Below are positions 51,935-60,486 of a stretch of DNA of 64,000 bases, one piece after another. The stretch is from positions 124,001-188,000 of the forward strand of contig NZ_JAUGZK010000005.1 in assembly GCF_036327005.1 (NCBI RefSeq), given 5' to 3'. Position numbers and translations under genes: made by a program. Numbering within the stretch: position 1 is the first letter of the stretch; each line of letters begins with the position of its first letter. The notes beneath the pieces were generated by a model, which worked only from the letters and a program-made list of their open reading frames with translations, made no database searches and was not told where the DNA came from. This DNA is from Alkalimonas mucilaginosa (lineage in GTDB: Bacteria > Pseudomonadota > Gammaproteobacteria > Enterobacterales > Alteromonadaceae).

Positions 51935-52695
51935 AGCGCGGATACCAGAAAGTTAGGGTTCAGTAGCTGTTCACGATGATAAGGGGCATCATCTAAGCCA
52001 TCAAATGCAACAGTGGCACCGGCTTCTTCGGCCACAATATGACCGGCGCCGGTGTCCCACTGCATGGTGGGGCCAAAGCGTGGATAGACATGGGCCTCCC
52101 CTTCAGCCACCAGGCAGAATTTTAACGAACTGCCGACCGGCACCATCTCATAGCATTCAAACTGCTCAAGATAACCGGCCAGCTCCGGGCTGGGATGGCT
52201 GCGACTGCCGACCACTTTGACTGTTTCGCCAGACTTTGGCTTGCTGGCATGAATGCGGTACTGCTCGCCTTGATGTTGTACCAGGGCGCCTTCACCTTTG
52301 AGTGCCGCCCAGGTTTTTTCCAGCACAGGTGCATGCACCACGCCAAGCACCGGCTTACCCTGCTCGATCAGCGCAATATTGACGGTAAACTCACCATTGC
52401 GCTTAATAAACTCTTTGGTGCCATCCAAAGGATCGACCAACCAGAATCGCTGCCAGTGCTGGCGCTCGGGCCAGGGGGTGGCGGCGGCTTCTTCCGATAA
52501 CACCGGAATATCCGGTGTTAGTTGATAAAGGCGAGCGCTAATGATTTGCTGGGCGGCCAAATCGGCATCGGTCAGTGGCGAGTCGTCTTGCTTGGCATGA
52601 ATGCCCTGCGCCGCAATATCACGCTGATAGACTTCTAAAATGGCATCGCCCGCCTGCTCAGCCAACTGAATGATTTGTTGCAGCAGTAGTTTCAT
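51931..52695 (-). CDS. cysQ: 3'(2'),5'-bisphosphate nucleotidase
   Basis: 254 residues. Inositol-monophosphatase-like fold with metal-binding motifs (VLSEEAA, LVDPLDGTKEFIKRNGEF, WDTGAGHIVAEEAGATV). Removes 3'-phosphate from PAP made during sulfate assimilation. The start MKLLLQQ at 52695 is preceded by GGAGTGAAG; an extension to 52746 would overlap cysC. Follows cysC by 13 bp, so it is probably the last gene of the cys operon. Confidence 0.93.
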   Translation of the reverse strand: MKLLLQQIIQLAEQAGDAILEVYQRDIAAQGIHAKQDDSPLTDADLAAQQIISARLYQLTPDIPVLSEEAAATPWPERQHWQRFWLVDPLDGTKEFIKRNGEFTVNIALIEQGKPVLGVVHAPVLEKTWAALKGEGALVQHQGEQYRIHASKPKSGETVKVVGSRSHPSPELAGYLEQFECYEMVPVGSSLKFCLVAEGEAHVYPRFGPTMQWDTGAGHIVAEEAGATVAFDGLDDAPYHREQLLNPNFLVSAL

Positions 52696-52708
52696 CGTCT
52701 TCACTCCA

Positions 52709-53326
52709 TCAAAGGGTGGTACTCTGTGCTGCCTTGATCCAACCACGCTCTGCCAACAGTTGCAACAGTTGTTCGATGCTGTCGCTTAGCTCTGTGCTGG
52801 AGGTGTCGATCACCAGATCGGGGTTCTCCGGTGCCTCGTAGGGATCGGAGATGCCGGTAAAGTGGCTGATTTCGCCTTTACGGGCTTTTTGATACAGGCC
52901 TTTGACATCGCGCTGTTCGCAGATAGCCAGTGGCGTGGCAATGTACACCTCCAAAAAGGACTGCTCCGGCACCAGGCTGCGCACCAGAGCGCGTTGACTG
53001 CGGTAGGGTGAAATAAAGGCGCTGAGCACCAGCAAGCCGGCATCGACCATCAGGCCAGAGACGGCGCCCACCCGACGCAGGTTTTCGGTACGGTCCTCGG
53101 CACTAAAGCCCAAATCGGCACAAAGGCCATGCCGTACATTGTCACCATCGAGCAAGTAGGTGTGAAAGCCCCGGGCGGCCAGTGCTTGTTCCAGCGCATT
53201 GGCCACGGTGGATTTGCCCGAGCCACTTAAGCCGGTAAACCAGATCACGCCACTGCGGTGGCCGAACAGTTCGGCTCGCTGGGCGCGGCTGGTGTGGTGC
53301 TGTTGCCATACAATGTTGTCAGTCAT
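52709..53326 (-). CDS. cysC: Adenylylsulfate kinase
   Basis: 205 residues. P-loop GLSGSGKSTVANAL, then LDGDNVRHGLCADLGFS and FISPYRSQRALVR, with IATPLAICEQRDVKGLYQKAR as in APS kinases. Phosphorylates APS to PAPS. Separated by 18 bp from the SLC13 permease gene upstream; part of the cysGDN-permease-cysC-cysQ unit. Confidence 0.95.
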   Translation of the reverse strand: MTDNIVWQQHHTSRAQRAELFGHRSGVIWFTGLSGSGKSTVANALEQALAARGFHTYLLDGDNVRHGLCADLGFSAEDRTENLRRVGAVSGLMVDAGLLVLSAFISPYRSQRALVRSLVPEQSFLEVYIATPLAICEQRDVKGLYQKARKGEISHFTGISDPYEAPENPDLVIDTSSTELSDSIEQLLQLLAERGWIKAAQSTTL

Positions 53327-53344
53327 CTGTGTTCAGTCCGAGAG

Positions 53345-55069
53345 TTAAAACGGGTAAAAATACGGCAGGCACAGCAGCACCACCGTCGAGTACACCAGCG
53401 CCATCGGAATACCGATCCGGGCATAGTCTTTCAGCTGATAGTTGCCGGCACTGTAGACCATCAGGTTGGTCTGGTAGCCAAAAGGGGAAATAAAGCTGGC
53501 CGAGGCGCCAAAGGCCACCGCCATAAAAAAGGGCAGCGGGCTGGTGCCAAGATCCAGCGCCATCGCGTACGCAATAGGAAAGGTCAAGGCGGCCGCGGCG
53601 TTGTTGGTGACCACTTCGGTAAAGAGCCAGGTGGCGACAAAAATGGCAATCAGCGCGCCGTAGGGGCCGTAACCGGCCACCAGTTGATTCAGGCCTCCGG
53701 CAATCATGCCGGCCACGCCGGACTGGATCATCAGCTGCGCCAGACCAATGGCCGAGCCGACAATAATAAAAAGCTCCAGTGGAAAACGGCGTTTCAGCTC
53801 GTTGACGTTGATCACCGAGCTGGCCAGATAGAGCACCAGCAGCACCGGCAGGCTTTTTACCAGCGGCACCAGATCCAGCATCGACAGCAGCAGGGTCAGT
53901 GCAAAGCTGCCCAGCACCCAGTGGCTGCGTTTGGCCGGCAGTGGCTGGCTGATCGCCAGGCCATTAACGTAAATAAAATCCTGTCCCAGCTCATTTTGGC
54001 CGGGGAAGTCCTTGCCGGTGGCCAGAATCAACACATCGCCGGCATGCAGCACCAGATTGCCGAGGCCGCCGTTTAAGCGCTCATGGCCACGACGCACGGC
54101 GATCACGGCCGCATTGTACTGCTCGCGAAAGCGTACCTGCTTCAGGGTTTTGCCAACCAGTTTGGAGCTGTAGCTAATGGCCGCCTCCATCAGCTCGCCG
54201 CTGTGCTCGGCTTCACCGGGCACCAGCGTCAGGCCGGGAAAGCTCTGCAGTTTGGACACCGCCTGCAGGTCGCCGACAAAATGCAGTTCATCACCGGGCT
54301 CCAGCACCGTCTCGGGCTTGACCGGGCAAATCAGCTGCTCGCCGCGCTGAATTTCGGCCAAAAACAGCTGCTGCAGCTCACGCAGGCCGTTGTCGCTGAC
54401 GCTTTTGCCAATCAGCTGACTGTCGTCTGCAACCCGGGCACTGACGTAATAAGGTGCGGCTGTCTGTTCGTCTTTGCCGGTGTCGGGCAAAAAGTGCGCC
54501 CCCACCATCAGCACCAGCAAGCCGGCGCCAAAGGCAATCAGGCCCAGCAGGGTAAAATCAAAAAAGCCCAGACTGGCATGGCCGGCTTCTTCAACAAAAC
54601 CATTGACGATCAGGTTGGTGGAGGTGCCAATCAGGGTCAGCATGCCGCCCAAAATGGCGCTGTAGGACAGCGGGATCAGCAGTCTGGAGGCAGCAAAATG
54701 CGGATGCTGGCGTAACGACGACATCAACGTGGAGACCACAGCCGTATTGTTGACAAAGGACGACAAAAAGCCGCTGGCCAGGCTGAGTCTGGCCACCACC
54801 AGACTGAGGTTCTGACCGGAAAAGCTGCGACTAAGCCAGCTCACCAGCTGGGATTTTTCAATCGCCAGCGAGACCAGCAGCAACAGCATCAAGGTGATCA
54901 GCGAGGGGTTGCTGAAGTTGGTCAGCGCTTTTTCCAGCGGCTGCCAGCCAACCAGATAGCTCAACAGCAAAGCGCCGCCAAACCAAAAGGCTGGCGAGCG
55001 TTTGCTAAAGATAAGACCTGCGATCAGCGCCAGCAACAGGCCTATCACCCCAAGCTGCTGCAGTGTCAT
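53345..55069 (-). CDS. SLC13/DASS-type permease with RCK-C domains, probable sulfate importer
   Basis: A 574-residue protein. N-terminal transmembrane block (GLLLALIAGLIFSKRSPAFW..., SSFVNNTAVVSTLMSSL, GTSTNLIVNG), two central TrkA-C-like cytoplasmic domains (about 205-365: DSQLIGKSVSDNGLRELQ, GKTLKQVRFREQYNAAVIAVRRG), then a second membrane block (TEVVTNNAAAALTFPIAYA, SASFISPFGYQTNLMVYSAGNY). Its start overlaps the stop of cysN (ATGA). Location inside the cys operon suggests sulfate uptake; no cysTWA genes are here. Confidence 0.88.
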   Translation of the reverse strand: MTLQQLGVIGLLLALIAGLIFSKRSPAFWFGGALLLSYLVGWQPLEKALTNFSNPSLITLMLLLLVSLAIEKSQLVSWLSRSFSGQNLSLVVARLSLASGFLSSFVNNTAVVSTLMSSLRQHPHFAASRLLIPLSYSAILGGMLTLIGTSTNLIVNGFVEEAGHASLGFFDFTLLGLIAFGAGLLVLMVGAHFLPDTGKDEQTAAPYYVSARVADDSQLIGKSVSDNGLRELQQLFLAEIQRGEQLICPVKPETVLEPGDELHFVGDLQAVSKLQSFPGLTLVPGEAEHSGELMEAAISYSSKLVGKTLKQVRFREQYNAAVIAVRRGHERLNGGLGNLVLHAGDVLILATGKDFPGQNELGQDFIYVNGLAISQPLPAKRSHWVLGSFALTLLLSMLDLVPLVKSLPVLLVLYLASSVINVNELKRRFPLELFIIVGSAIGLAQLMIQSGVAGMIAGGLNQLVAGYGPYGALIAIFVATWLFTEVVTNNAAAALTFPIAYAMALDLGTSPLPFFMAVAFGASASFISPFGYQTNLMVYSAGNYQLKDYARIGIPMALVYSTVVLLCLPYFYPF

Positions 55070-56529
55070 GACCGATCCGAGGCCGACAGCGCCTGACTCA
55101 ATGCCGATAAATCGGCCGCTTGCCAGTGCGGGAAGTGTTTACGGATCAGGGCGTTGAGCTCCAGTTCAAAGGCAGAGAAATTGGCCGGCACACTGGCTTG
55201 CTCGGTGGCCAGCACGGTTTGCACCAGGCCGGCAGCGACCGTGGCGTTGCTCAGCCTGTCGACCAGGATAAAGTTACCGGTACCCGGGTGCTCACTGGCG
55301 GTATCCAGTGGCAGCACTTCGGTCAGTTCCAGCTCGACCAGGGCAATGTCGTTCATCTGCACACTGTCGGCTTCGACCTTTTGCAGCGTATTGATATTCA
55401 TCTTATGGTCCAGCTTACTGATGCTGGCTGAGCTTTTGCGACTGGCCAGTTTCAGGTCGTACAAACGGCCTTGTTGCAACGGCTGCTGGTTAAACCACAC
55501 CAGATAGGCCAGGGCTCGGTTGCTTTGGGTGATGCTTTCTTCCACTGGCACCAGCCAGTCGCCACGGCTGATGTCGATTTCATCCTGCAACGTCAGCGTC
55601 ACAGCTTCACCAGCCTCGGCCGAAGGCTGGGCGCCGGCAAAGGTTTCAATGCTGCGAATGGTGCTCTGCTGGCCGGAAGGATAGACTTTCACTGTTTGCC
55701 CCACGGCCAGCCGGCCACCGGTGACAGTACCGGCAAAACCACGGAAGTTCAGATCCGGCCGGATGACGTACTGCACCGGGAAGCGGCTGTGCTGGCCGCT
55801 GCGATCCGGCACCGGCAGTGTTTCCAGCAAAGGCAAGAGTGGCTGGCCCTGGTACCAGGGCATGCTGGCCGACAGGCTCATGATGTTCTCGCCTTTTAGC
55901 GCACTCAGTGGCACCACATCGACCTGTGGTACCTGCAACTGGGTAGTAATGGCCAGAATGTCTTTTTTGATACGGCTAAACTCGGTTTCGGCATAGCCAA
56001 TCAAATCCATTTTATTCACCGCCACCACAAAATGCTTGATGCCAAGCAAGGCACAGATAAAGCTGTGGCGCTTGGTCTGGGTCAGCACACCATGGCGGGC
56101 ATCGACCAGCAAGATAGCGACATCGGCGTTGGAGGCACCGGTGGCCATATTGCGGGTGTACTGCTCATGGCCCGGCGTATCGGCCAGAATAAATTTGCGC
56201 TTGGTGGTGGAAAAATAGCGGTAGGCCACGTCGATGGTGATGCCTTGTTCACGCTCGGCCTGCAGGCCATCTACCAGCATCGCCAGTTCCAGCTCACCAT
56301 CGCTGTTGCGGCCTTTGTGATCGCGCTTTAACGCATCCAGCTGATCGTCATAGAGTTGCTGGCTGTCGTGTAGCAGGCGGCCAATCAGGGTGCTTTTGCC
56401 ATCATCTACACTGCCACAGGTCAGCACCCGCAGCAGGCTTTTGTCCTGATGCTGCTGCAGGTAGCCGCGAATGCCGAGCTCATTCAGTTGCTGCTCTAAG
56501 CTGGTGTTTTCCAAAACGGTGCTGCTCAT
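55066..56529 (-). CDS. cysN: Sulfate adenylyltransferase subunit 1 (GTPase)
   Basis: A 487-residue EF-Tu-like GTPase: TCGSVDDGKSTLIGRLLHD, DTPGHEQYTRNM, VVAVNKMDLIGY, then beta-barrel domains (FRGFAGTVTGGRLAVGQTVKV). Couples GTP hydrolysis to ATP-sulfurylase activity of CysD. Start and cysD stop share one base (TGATG). No fused CysC domain. Confidence 0.96.
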   Translation of the reverse strand: MSSTVLENTSLEQQLNELGIRGYLQQHQDKSLLRVLTCGSVDDGKSTLIGRLLHDSQQLYDDQLDALKRDHKGRNSDGELELAMLVDGLQAEREQGITIDVAYRYFSTTKRKFILADTPGHEQYTRNMATGASNADVAILLVDARHGVLTQTKRHSFICALLGIKHFVVAVNKMDLIGYAETEFSRIKKDILAITTQLQVPQVDVVPLSALKGENIMSLSASMPWYQGQPLLPLLETLPVPDRSGQHSRFPVQYVIRPDLNFRGFAGTVTGGRLAVGQTVKVYPSGQQSTIRSIETFAGAQPSAEAGEAVTLTLQDEIDISRGDWLVPVEESITQSNRALAYLVWFNQQPLQQGRLYDLKLASRKSSASISKLDHKMNINTLQKVEADSVQMNDIALVELELTEVLPLDTASEHPGTGNFILVDRLSNATVAAGLVQTVLATEQASVPANFSAFELELNALIRKHFPHWQAADLSALSQALSASDRS

Positions 56530-57425
56530 CAGAAGTACCCCTCGCGTTTTTTCAGCTCCATCCCGGACTGATCCTGATCAATCACCCGTCCCTGACGCTC
56601 AGAGGTGCGGGCCCGTAACATTTCTTCGACAATGCCTTCCAGCGTGTTGGCGGTGGACTCAATGGCGCCGGTCAGTGGGTAGCAGCCGAGGGTGCGAAAA
56701 CGCACCGATTTCTGTTCAATGACCTCACCCGGTTCGATCGGCATGCGGTCATCATCCACCATAATCAGGGTGCCATCACGCTTGACCACAGGGCGCTCTT
56801 TCGCCAGGTACAGCGGCACGATGTCGATGTTTTCCTGCAGGATATAAAGCCAGATATCCAGCTCGGTCCAGTTCGATAACGGAAATACCCGGATGCTTTC
56901 GCCTTCGTTGATGGCGCTGTTGTAAATATTCCACAGCTCAGGCCGCTGGTTTTTCGGATCCCAACGGTGGTGCTTATCGCGAAAGGAGAACACCCGCTCC
57001 TTGGCGCGGGATTTTTCTTCATCACGACGGGCGCCGCCAAAAGCTGCATCAAAGCCATACTGGTTCAGCGCCTGCTTTAAGCCCTGAGTTTTCATGATGT
57101 CGGTGTGCTTGGCACTACCATGTACAAAGGGGTTGATGCCCATGGCCAGGCCTTCCGGGTTTTTGTGCACCCGCAAATCCAGCTGGTAGTCCTTGGCAAT
57201 GCGGTCGCGAAATTCAATCATCTCGCGAAACTTCCAGTCGGTATCGACATGCAGCAAAGGAAAAGGAATTTTTCCCGGTGCAAAGGCTTTACGGGCCAGG
57301 TGCAGCAGCACCGATGAGTCCTTGCCAATCGAATACAGCATCACCGGCTTTTTAAACTCGGCCGCGACTTCGCGGAAAATATGGATGCTTTCGGCTTCCA
57401 GTTGTTGTAAATGCGATAAAGCCAT
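56529..57425 (-). CDS. cysD: Sulfate adenylyltransferase subunit 2
   Basis: A 298-residue PAPS-reductase-like ATP pyrophosphatase: VMLYSIGKDSSVLLHLARKAF (PP-loop-like), LLHVDTDWKFREMI, FGGARRDEEKSRAKERVFSFRD, and C-terminal ERQGRVIDQDQSGMELKKREGYF. AGGAGC precedes the ATG. Nine bp behind cysG; overlaps cysN by one base. Confidence 0.97.
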   Translation of the reverse strand: MALSHLQQLEAESIHIFREVAAEFKKPVMLYSIGKDSSVLLHLARKAFAPGKIPFPLLHVDTDWKFREMIEFRDRIAKDYQLDLRVHKNPEGLAMGINPFVHGSAKHTDIMKTQGLKQALNQYGFDAAFGGARRDEEKSRAKERVFSFRDKHHRWDPKNQRPELWNIYNSAINEGESIRVFPLSNWTELDIWLYILQENIDIVPLYLAKERPVVKRDGTLIMVDDDRMPIEPGEVIEQKSVRFRTLGCYPLTGAIESTANTLEGIVEEMLRARTSERQGRVIDQDQSGMELKKREGYF

Positions 57426-57434
57426 CAGTTGCTC

Positions 57435-58841
57435 CTAGGCTGCCTGGCTGGCGCTTGGCTCAGCCACAAATGTTTGAAACCAGTGTAAATTCGGTGCCAG
57501 TGCCACCACTTCACCGACAATAATCAGCGCCGGGCTTTTCACCTGATGCTCGCTGATCAGCTCGGGCAGCTGCGCCAGCGTGCCGGTAATGGTGCGCTGC
57601 TCGGGCCGGGTGCCATTTTCAATAATGGCGACCGGCGTATCGCCGCTGCGGCCATGGGCAATCAGTTGCTGGCTAAGGGTGCCGCTGTTAATCAGCCCCA
57701 TATAAACCACCAGGGTTTGCCGGGCTTTGGCCAGTGACGGCCAGTCCGGCTCGTCGCCATTGGCGCGGCAGTGGCCGGTGACCAGTTGCACCGTTTGGGC
57801 ATAATCGCGGTGGGTCAGCGGAATGCCGGCATAGGCAGCACAGCCTGCGGCTGCGGTGACACCAGGCACCACGCTGTAACGAATACCGGCGGCCACCAGG
57901 GCTTCGCATTCTTCGCCGCCACGACCATAAATAAAGGGATCGCCGCCTTTTAACCGGCAGACCCGTTTGCCTTCTTGCGCCAGCCGGACGATCAACGCAT
58001 TGATTTCATCCTGCGGCAGGCTGTGAAAACCGGCTTGTTTGGCCACGCAGATGCGCTCGGCATCGCGCCGTGCCAACGCCAGCACATCGGCGCTGACCAG
58101 ACCGTCGTACACCAGCACATCGGCCTGCTGCATGCATTGCATCGCCTTGATGGTGAGCAGCTCCGGATCGCCCGGGCCAGCCCCCACCAGCCAGACTTCG
58201 CCCTGATTGGGCACAAAATCCTGCAGTTGCTGCTGAAACAGCTGTTCGGTTTGCTCGGTTTTACCCGCCGCCAGCAGTTGCTGGGCCGGCCCTGCGAACC
58301 AGCGCTCCCAGAAATCACGTCGTTCACTGATGGACGGTAGCGCAGCTTTGACCCGATGACGGCACTCGGCAGCGAAGCGGGCGATCAGGCTGACCGACTG
58401 CGGCAACAGCTGCTCAATGCGCTCGCGCAAACGACGAGCCAGCACCGGGGCATGGCCGCCGGAGGATATCGCCACCACTATTGGGCTGCGATCGACAATG
58501 GCCGGGAAAATAAAGTTGCCGTGCTCGGGATCATCCACAGCATTCACCCAGATATTGGCGGCGTTGGCGGCCTGAAAAATTTCGGCATTGACCTTTGGTT
58601 TATCGGTAGCAGCAATAATGAGTTTGTAGTGAGCAATGCTGTGCTCGCCAAAGGCCGCTTCAATGCAGGTTAGTTGATCGCCTTGCAACGCTTGTACTTC
58701 TGTACTGATGCGTTTGGCCAGCACTGTGACCTGAGCACCGGCGGCCAGCAACAGCTGAATTTTGCGGTAGGCCACAGCACCGCCACCGACCACCAGCACG
58801 GGTTGCTGCTGCAACTGGGTAAAAATTGGTAAAAAATCCAT
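57435..58841 (-). CDS. cysG: Trifunctional siroheme synthase
   Basis: 468 residues. An N-terminal CysG-A-like precorrin-2 dehydrogenase/ferrochelatase (VLVVGGGAVAYRKIQLLLAAGA, AATDKPKVNAEI, IVVAISSGGHAPVLARRLRERIE) is followed by the uroporphyrinogen-III methyltransferase domain (VWLVGAGPGDPELLTIKAMQ, VCRLKGGDPFIYGRGGEE, VPGVTAAAGCAAYAGIPLTHR, YMGL). Makes siroheme for sulfite reductase. ATG 58841, after AGGTG, is preferred to the adjacent GTG at 58844. First gene of the cys block. Confidence 0.96.
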   Translation of the reverse strand: MDFLPIFTQLQQQPVLVVGGGAVAYRKIQLLLAAGAQVTVLAKRISTEVQALQGDQLTCIEAAFGEHSIAHYKLIIAATDKPKVNAEIFQAANAANIWVNAVDDPEHGNFIFPAIVDRSPIVVAISSGGHAPVLARRLRERIEQLLPQSVSLIARFAAECRHRVKAALPSISERRDFWERWFAGPAQQLLAAGKTEQTEQLFQQQLQDFVPNQGEVWLVGAGPGDPELLTIKAMQCMQQADVLVYDGLVSADVLALARRDAERICVAKQAGFHSLPQDEINALIVRLAQEGKRVCRLKGGDPFIYGRGGEECEALVAAGIRYSVVPGVTAAAGCAAYAGIPLTHRDYAQTVQLVTGHCRANGDEPDWPSLAKARQTLVVYMGLINSGTLSQQLIAHGRSGDTPVAIIENGTRPEQRTITGTLAQLPELISEHQVKSPALIIVGEVVALAPNLHWFQTFVAEPSASQAA

Positions 58842-59121
58842 CACACACCTCAGCCCACACTGGCTACTAGCAATTGACGCCCAGCCATGATTAGCAAGGG
58901 GACCTTCAGGTTTGCAGAATAGCCGTCTGTATGGCTTTGATAAAATAATGGATCGCGCTCAGATATAACCAAAAGGAATTAGTGATCTTCTATCTATGCT
59001 TTAAGTACTAGATTTGACCCCATAGGCAGCTAACTTGTGGTTTCGATGGCACTGGCAACGGTTTTCAGGTATCCTGCCCGGCCGCCCTTTTGGCGGTTCT
59101 TTGTACAACAAGTGAGAATTT

Positions 59122-60411
59122 ATGAGTTTTGCCTCCCTGGGCTTATCGGCCCCTTTGCTTGCAGCCATTCAGGCTGAAGGCTACGACACCCCTTCACCTA
59201 TTCAGGCTCAGGCGATCCCTGCTGTGCTGGCTGGTCGTGATCTGATGGCCGCCGCCCAAACCGGGACGGGCAAAACGGCGGGTTTTACCCTGCCACTGCT
59301 GCAGCGGCTGGCTGAAGGCAAGCCTGCTTCGGCCAATCAGGCGCGTGCCTTGATTTTAACCCCCACCCGGGAGCTGGCGGCTCAGGTCGGAGACAGCGTG
59401 GTGCGTTATGGCAGTCGCTTGCCGCTGCGTTCAACCATCGTCTTTGGCGGGGTAAAAATCAATCCACAGATGCAAAAGCTGCGTAAAGGCGTCGATATTC
59501 TGATTGCCACCCCAGGCCGACTGCTCGACTTGTACCAGCAAAATGCAGTGCGCTTTTCCGAGCTGGAAATCCTGGTACTGGATGAAGCCGACCGCATGCT
59601 GGATATGGGTTTTATCCGCGATATTCGCAAAATCCTGGCGCTGCTGCCCAAGCAGCGGCAAAATCTGTTGTTCTCGGCGACCTTCTCCGATGATATCCGT
59701 GCCCTGGCCAAGACCATGGTCAATAACCCACTGGAAGTGTCGGTCAGCCCGGCCAACAGTACGGCCGAGCGGGTCGAGCAGTTGGTGTACCCGGTGGATA
59801 AAAACCGCAAAGCCCAGTTGCTGATTGACCTGATTGTCGACAACCATTGGCAGCAGGTGTTGGTGTTTACCAAAACCAAGCACGGTGCCAACAAGTTAAC
59901 CAAGCAACTGGAAACGGTGGGCATTCAGGCTGCGGCCATTCATGGCAATAAAAGCCAGGCTGCCCGTACCAAGGCGCTGGCAGGCTTTAAAAGCGGTGAA
60001 GTGCGGGTGCTGGTTGCTACCGACATTGCTGCCCGAGGTCTGGATATCGATCAATTGCCACAAGTGGTGAATTTTGATTTGCCGAATGTGCCGGAAGATT
60101 ATGTGCATCGCATTGGCCGCACCGGCCGCGCCGGAGCCAGTGGCCATGCGGTGTCATTGGTGTGCGCCGACGATGCCAAGTTGCTGCGCGATATTGAGCG
60201 GGTGATTCGACAAGCAATACCGCGTCAGGTAAAAGCGGGCTATGAGCCCGTGCATAATGTGCCGGTATCCAACCCGACGCAGCCAGCACGCCGGCCGAAA
60301 AAGCCAAAAAAACCAAGCGAACACCGCGATGGTCAGCGTGCCGAGGGCTCTGCTCAGGCTAAAGCCCGCAGCCAGCATCGCCGCCCGGCCAGAACACCCA
60401 ACGCCGGCTAG
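59122..60411 (+). CDS. rhlE: DEAD-box ATP-dependent RNA helicase, RhlE type
   Basis: 429 residues. Q motif (FASLGLSAPLL...GYDTPSPIQAQAIP), AAQTGTGKTAGF, PTRELAAQV, IATPGRLLDL, VLDEADRMLDMGF, FSATFSDDIRALA, ARGLDIDQLPQVVNFDLP and HRIGRTGRAGASG, followed by a basic Arg/Lys/Pro-rich tail. RhlE family by motif I-II spacing and the IRDIRKIL region. A short GC hairpin (CCGCC-CTTTT-GGCGG, about 59080-59094) lies in the probable 5' leader; cold regulation is possible but unproven. Confidence 0.92.
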   Translation: MSFASLGLSAPLLAAIQAEGYDTPSPIQAQAIPAVLAGRDLMAAAQTGTGKTAGFTLPLLQRLAEGKPASANQARALILTPTRELAAQVGDSVVRYGSRLPLRSTIVFGGVKINPQMQKLRKGVDILIATPGRLLDLYQQNAVRFSELEILVLDEADRMLDMGFIRDIRKILALLPKQRQNLLFSATFSDDIRALAKTMVNNPLEVSVSPANSTAERVEQLVYPVDKNRKAQLLIDLIVDNHWQQVLVFTKTKHGANKLTKQLETVGIQAAAIHGNKSQAARTKALAGFKSGEVRVLVATDIAARGLDIDQLPQVVNFDLPNVPEDYVHRIGRTGRAGASGHAVSLVCADDAKLLRDIERVIRQAIPRQVKAGYEPVHNVPVSNPTQPARRPKKPKKPSEHRDGQRAEGSAQAKARSQHRRPARTPNAG

Positions 60412-60420
60412 CTGGCCTGA

Positions 60421-60447
60421 CCGATTTGGCCCCGGCGGCCAAATCGG
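60421..60447 (+). terminator. 11-bp hairpin after rhlE
   Basis: CCGATTTGGCC (60421-60431) pairs perfectly with GGCCAAATCGG (60437-60447), 9 bp past the stop codon. No T-run. Confidence 0.55.
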
Positions 60448-60486
60448 CTAGTATGCTGGCCTTGAACTGCAATTTCGAGGCCCGGC

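Noticed and set aside
53258..54715. Long open frames of 272 and 210 codons opposite the SLC13 permease and cysC
   Set aside because: Antisense to well-recognised genes. Gly/His/Gln-rich low-complexity translations with no motif.
59012..59027. TTTGACCCCATA motif in the cysG-rhlE gap as a mobile-element trace
   Set aside because: Resembles sequences near some transposases, but it is a single short match with no inverted partner.
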